A stretch of 49,041 nt of DNA from Anaerosomatales bacterium (lineage in GTDB: Bacteria > Actinomycetota > Coriobacteriia > Anaerosomatales > SLCP01): contig JARGFT010000004.1 of NCBI GenBank assembly GCA_029210645.1, positions 1-49,041 on the forward strand, read 5' to 3'. Position 1 is the stretch's first letter. Each line of letters starts with the position of its first letter. Both the position numbers and the translations under genes were made by a program. This document shows positions 48,601-49,041 of this stretch, in pieces. The notes under the pieces are model-generated. The model was not told where the DNA came from. It did not search any database and saw nothing but the letters and a program-made list of their open reading frames with translations.

Positions 48601-49041
48601 GCAATAGCGGGTACTCCCTGTGGGCTGCTGGTGAGGGTTGGTCGTCCAGCTCGAGTAGACCCCGGCGCTCGCTTCCGAGAGGACGGATTCGTTTCCGACA
48701 GCATCGTACGCGCTGACCTTGTAGTAGTACGTCTGGGCGGGAATACCGAGAACGTCCGAGAGGGACGGCGAGGGTACAGCGACGGTGGTGCCGATAGACT
48801 CATAGGGACCGTCGGGCAGGAGTGCGCGCCACACGCGGTAGCCGGTCACACCGACGTTATCCGTCGACGCCGTCCAGCTCACAGTCGCGATGGTCGGTGC
48901 GGAGGTGCCGCCGCTGGCCAAGATACCGGTCGGAACGGACGGCGGCTCGATGTCCGATTCAGCATACCCCGTGAAGTTCGCGCTGGTGAGCGTGTTGGCG
49001 TTGCCGGCGATGTCGAGCACGTTGCCGGCGGCGCACTCCAC
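37090..49041 (-). CDS. Giant multiheme cytochrome c, at least 75 hemes (5' end missing)
   Basis: An open frame of 3,983 codons that runs off the window end, so the N-terminus and signal peptide are unseen. Residues 1-30 look like the end of an Ig-like domain and 33-123 are a fibronectin type III domain (SVPTGILASGG, VSWTASTDNVGVTGYRVWR, YYYKVSAYDAVGNES). From C147 on I count 75 CxxCH motifs. They follow a 14-motif cycle with fixed companions: CYDCHNPHG, CVDHD, CSKCHNDE, CYGCH, CANCHNPH, CLKCH, CDNHG, CKNCHDVHG, CFNCHDG. YHH segments recur once per cycle and could give distal ligands. No C-terminal anchor is seen. It must be exported and is probably an extracellular electron conduit. It heads an operon with two heme ligation pairs. 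Confidence 0.96.
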   Translation of the reverse strand: MECAAGNVLDIAGNANTLTSANFTGYAESDIEPPSVPTGILASGGTSAPTIATVSWTASTDNVGVTGYRVWRALLPDGPYESIGTTVAVPSPSLSDVLGIPAQTYYYKVSAYDAVGNESVLSEASAGVYSSWTTNPHQQPTGSTRYCSWCHVPHVAAADNLLRDTGGTPVGQYVVCYNCHDGRSSGSNVADGPTDSFGLSSGHTLEWALPSTISSPPVAGELTNDCAGCHSVHSDSTLNAKLPKKMIVTVNGSVEPTTTDNSWCEACHNDSDDWYGVGYPAVPTRDATGYPVLGTFPGPTIYGDPAKNAHDLIPPSGTAVNRPVGSCLYCHAAHGGPNGYDGLRDTFRPTTTATVLTDQANGTYAASCFYCHGGVTPSELETRPADIKQFVTAGDTNSGHRIKTAGGTLPVGSPLPCYDCHNPHGSSRGNAWLISDELGADLGTSSASGTRRFCFSCHSSWDGRVWNSDTLSYEAVGIQTVEGLQRDGSDGSVLRLPSVTGHGWEDTGSCSDCHGKDYTGGGYNVHNPGPGASLGGLDCFTCHDYQSMQSPNSYHHYMASDVATPYPSIPDPGSLTASDSRRTCLVCHVDHDYFDPGINTDPAHTGGRAQNLRSSAGVQPNKSDGSTYVNRDHDQDDPVSGGVCVSCHRVQMTKNTANRKSSQDRFPQTLLVPPDTYYYSAHNYISATATFTTDGSTFDANCVKCHNDEYTKAFQTGPYEFGAHDSSLSALQTDGGQGGFAEDPQEQLCWLCHSRSFEVVGPYNPNGGIAYGSFGSDFYGTGLQMDEMWSSALNLKGLFTNAAIVSRHPIDGDGTTTARVECVNCHNVHKTEPDLGFSGDGVAQDPDNTLVGGGPASGGPSVYYTDPSADTQYATNRNYCLRCHDGATPTKVNDGTTYVPYDVFIPAASQANPNPSERPDKSKYVGRSHFNAVAADTSSTAQTIALQCSTCHDNHGSIYPSLIGVSNDVTGTPTISGSPVTGNNNTVCYACHTAGSGGVFTYDGTGYPTTGPWPGQATYDTAYNVGTNTGNGHLGAVWPGRTYVAGDCKNCHDVHGTANDYDQLRTEDPSGTEGVYGFSSDDLTLCFNCHDGSPAVANIKALYPGSVGGTSTGTRAGHRVLSDTSGLPGATLSQGDAVPCYDCHNPHGSSSPFMLQVRNIGDEVTDAFDLSDGPGVRKFCFACHLTSDTHTGWNGSAYATVTVGVDDTVEGIMRDSSSYKLLLPALADHTETNTSDCFNCHMDPHEPSGGVSAGGIECYTCHKAYQETMDADGTDRTSYYHHVLGTGGGTYSGDDTSTVGSYPGAGTDVYCMSCHVDHDTFNSSKASNLRADLSASSGAADTDFPAGGGGTGVCVGCHSVSLVKDVTNQKSSANGNSSDASTRTPAISGTDFPSSAHNYSVASTFDDATSFKANCSKCHNDEDIGGYKGFQTSENKFGPHFSAVRRILTAFGVTPSDPAGEWDCYGCHAPVGSFPDAKTTAGYDWYGTSGAAMTPLAEKVYLQFRWVGASSHPVESVGGNQVTCVNCHNTHVVSSADRVVDPENTYNTTAYGSAAEQAAFCLKCHDSTLPAYQVDGTAYVPQSVTVDPADAAAHDKTAYASRGHWSASGSISSIEVVPCASCHDNHGSNAPKLLGEFTWSDNSSRINNHVITANDNTVCVACHSTASSSFPAGEAQREAGTGYLMDGTWPGEAPYTSAYNATAHTGNGHLTASWPGTTYAAGDCKNCHNVHGTANTYDQLRSEDASGTYVYSDAEFTMCFKCHGADAGTPGFATSNIEQYYPVAAGGTGTGDNAGHQIKTVGGNLAVGDAMPCYNCHNPHGSRGQFMLQVRDIGDVAGEIDVSDDSGVREFCFTCHATSDTAVGWTGGAYSGVSTTTVEGLRRDGSDGSGLKLPSVTGHSSTDLQSCYQCHLNGPGNNPHNPAGGVSPGGLSCYTCHTGYQSYMEDDSGSATGANNATVYHHVLGGAAGEGDIAPNAGSYPTSTSDVYCVSCHTDHNYFNASNATNLRSDITNSSGSASADTDYSTNSNAGICTSCHATSLTKQGMGTEQKDDGSTATPKIVAGAGANQFGASAHNYTATSTFDDATTFKANCSKCHNDENDPAYKVFQTSANKFGTHWSAERRILSALGGTLTDPLSETHCYGCHTGGTAGNDYYGVQSMTQAARSTQAQFGLAYTHPVVATGGNSVECANCHNPHVVTAGTGKVTDPANTYNTVAYGTEAEKATFCLKCHSDALVPATTVNDTTYVPSTVTIAAGDQALMDKSTYGTRGHWSASGSIGSGEISSCGVCHAKHGSSYAKMLGAYDPATAANKINGAAITGNNTTVCFACHTSASSSFPSGTRDPVDGYPIDGTWPGSTVYSLSYDPVNSTGSMHNTTNAVWPGKAYLGGDCKNCHDVHGTANVRDELRTEDAVGTHGVNGYSASDFTFCFNCHDTDGPATRNIKTYYPSSVGGSAGGSGHEMKTAGGTLPVGGVLPCYNCHNPHGSASASYGLTIVSAIDGITNVLVGDAAGEILMSPANQAADPNNVRNFCFTCHTTADTTKGWDGSAMVVITAGAEVEGIDRTTSTVLHLPAQSGHNEGDTTQSCYGCHGNDYASLSGNNVHNPSGGISNGGSDCYTCHGTYQTYMEDGIGAKTGSSRATVYHHVMGSATNDGDKAFASGSYPTSSTDVYCLSCHVDHDKFNGSKSGNLRSGMSVETSAAVDYDSVGDSGVCTECHAASLTKQVGTDQKSDGSTATPKIVAGGGANQYGASAHDYYATSQFGDSTTFNANCSKCHNDENSPTYKDFQISTYRFGPHWSAERRILSALGGALTDPLSESHCYGCHTGVTAGNDYYGVQPMTQAARSTQAQFGLTSKHPVVAAGGNSVECANCHNPHVVDTSTGKVTDPANTYNTIAYSSDSERSAFCLKCHSSAALPSYTVNGTTYIPSTVTIAGGDQALMNKSTNAARGHWSQTGAIGPGEEVTCAECHDNHGSNAAKLLGVYDPVSATNKIGTTTISANDNTVCAGCHTSATGTTYTRLANGYPNIGTWPGTAIYDGANGIHKGSAVVWPGSTYAGGDCKNCHDVHGTSYTYDELVGQFDPASIGSDRYALCFNCHDGAPSTKNIKQHYPVADGGTSTAPNAGHQIKTAGGTLSAGQGLPCYDCHNPHGSAEPDGLMVETMINGTKYLLGDNGTEIGAISAAAGDAASVRLFCFTCHATAAGEGTNATGTGYTAAAGIKAGDLVEGLSRTGANKLKLSSTTAEHLVGATTANCFDCHGTMTADSATNVHNPSGGAGNDDCLVCHGVGSTERLDNMLPTATSSYHHVLDAANPDAWNTAYPTTTGTLECRSCHVDHANFNTAAGNLRGSYNDSPSGAFGKNTDYQGGAGGYSICMSCHSTGSLTKNTGQASLGAGTGASAATPQLNDAGYDASAHDYQINDAAKVGYGTGRPFLANCIKCHDDGSPSGRQKGTFTLAPHYSADNRIAQALGASLAGASTSSEENLCYVCHSGGGTADGYGVGTMTARTTGIQTQFAKTSKHNVAGYSGIHKADEYTAAPSSVNGQSPTGSGWWGTSNASKHVECEDCHNPHEAQDSSYVFPNDNTALRGNTTGVPVSGANKGVWGVDISGSASGKWTGTGSIGAPTAPTYNKTASVTYEWQLCLKCHSAYAWGNNTPPNVPSGSIKGNNPVTSPDGGGNIAGPMTDVGKDFNPQHYAYHPLFASGRNQPSNPTIYDRKGLPAGLYDSVWDTSNARRNVNGTSTGLRLTNTFVDGWTSTSLVTCSDCHNNDDDLASTGSHGPHGSANRWLLRGINTGIKVTTVSGVVYPNNVGYTPAEEEQIRNFCVNCHRRDVYGDGDRGLTITGAGTADIFSRLDHDGGMNSSCDAGDKLYNVPTGCYNCHGGRGNDGATASGLLHGTSMTRGDGDNTGGLVQNGTLVGDNMGTRFMNGASWDAHLLTDAYANGGDAGCSTIDVADSYSSCTQHSTVWGQGSAMNYYNP
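39610..41610 (-). repeat. 14-heme super-repeat copy D (hemes 49-62)
   Basis: 667 codons. Nearest relative of copy C, with long identical DNA tracts, for example around 40395-40450 against 42445-42495. Confidence 0.9.
41611..43605 (-). repeat. 14-heme super-repeat copy C (hemes 35-48)
   Basis: 665 codons. Very similar to copy D over the stretch covering hemes 41-45 (ANKFGTHWSAERRILSALGG, then SVECANCHNPHVV). Confidence 0.9.
43606..45624 (-). repeat. 14-heme super-repeat copy B (hemes 21-34)
   Basis: 673 codons. Same order of landmark hemes as copy A, closer in length to copies C and D. Confidence 0.88.
45625..47793 (-). repeat. 14-heme super-repeat copy A (hemes 7-20)
   Basis: 723 codons from the CYDCHNPHG heme to just before the next one. 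The longest and most divergent full copy; it has an insertion around the segment NSYHHYMASDVATPYPSIPD and an extended spacing before hemes 15 and 16. Confidence 0.85.

Noticed and set aside
37090-49041. Regularly spaced short DNA repeats that resemble a CRISPR or satellite array
   Set aside because: The recurring GTGGCA-type words are CxxCH codons in one open frame; spacing varies and no direct repeat-spacer pattern exists.

Overview
This is a GC-rich window with many GTG starts, tightly overlapping genes and strong purine-rich ribosome binding sites. An acetate kinase/phosphoketolase pair, a System II cytochrome c maturation cluster and a giant multiheme cytochrome together suggest an anaerobic, cytochrome-rich actinobacterium. 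An uncultured relative of Coriobacteriia order Anaerosomatales (OPB41 lineage) fits best. That placement is inferred from gene content and style; there is no marker gene here that proves it.

Layout. 1-3.9 kb is a small toxin-antitoxin graveyard: an AbiE pair whose toxin has lost its catalytic domain, a decayed Phd/ParE-type pair, an intact HTH-DUF6922/AbiEii-like pair, and a lone tyrosine recombinase. 3.9-7.9 kb carries a flavin reductase-like protein, a tocopherol-cyclase-like protein running in frame into a DUF1611 (DgcN-like) protein, and a convergent M19 dipeptidase. 7.9-11.8 kb holds a decayed HTH fragment and the ackA-xfp operon, which interconverts acetyl phosphate and acetate. 12.0-13.9 kb pairs a ferric-reductase-like membrane flavoprotein with a hexaheme cytochrome. 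14.0-16.3 kb has a DUF2779 nuclease and a VapBC module with a clear promoter and a 12-bp-periodic operator.

16.3-22.0 kb, minus strand, is a complete LivJ-G-F-H-M-type ABC importer ending in an acetamidase/formamidase, read here as uptake and hydrolysis of short amides for nitrogen. 22.2-26.0 kb holds a frameshifted lipoprotein, a DUF6544-type protein, a PsiE-like membrane protein, a small potassium channel and a MATE exporter. An initiator tRNA with its own promoter and terminator lies at 26.2-26.3 kb. A B12-binding radical SAM gene (27.1-28.6 kb) sits between two related minus-strand genes, one of them frameshifted.

28.6-49.0 kb is the centrepiece: one minus-strand, largely translationally coupled series. 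At its head is a cytochrome of at least 3,983 residues (5' end outside the window) with 75 CxxCH motifs that I counted by eye. The motifs are arranged in a 14-heme super-repeat of about 665-720 residues, present in four full copies plus a degenerate partial one. Behind it come ResB-2, CcsA-2 (degenerate WWD motif), an anchored propeller-like/SBP family 5 fusion, a small membrane-anchored protein, ResB-1, CcsA-1 (canonical WWD), a small membrane protein and a lipoprotein. The simplest reading is a dedicated assembly line for an extreme extracellular electron conduit. The unusual parts are the modular cytochrome, the duplicated heme ligation machinery and the substrate-binding-protein fusion.
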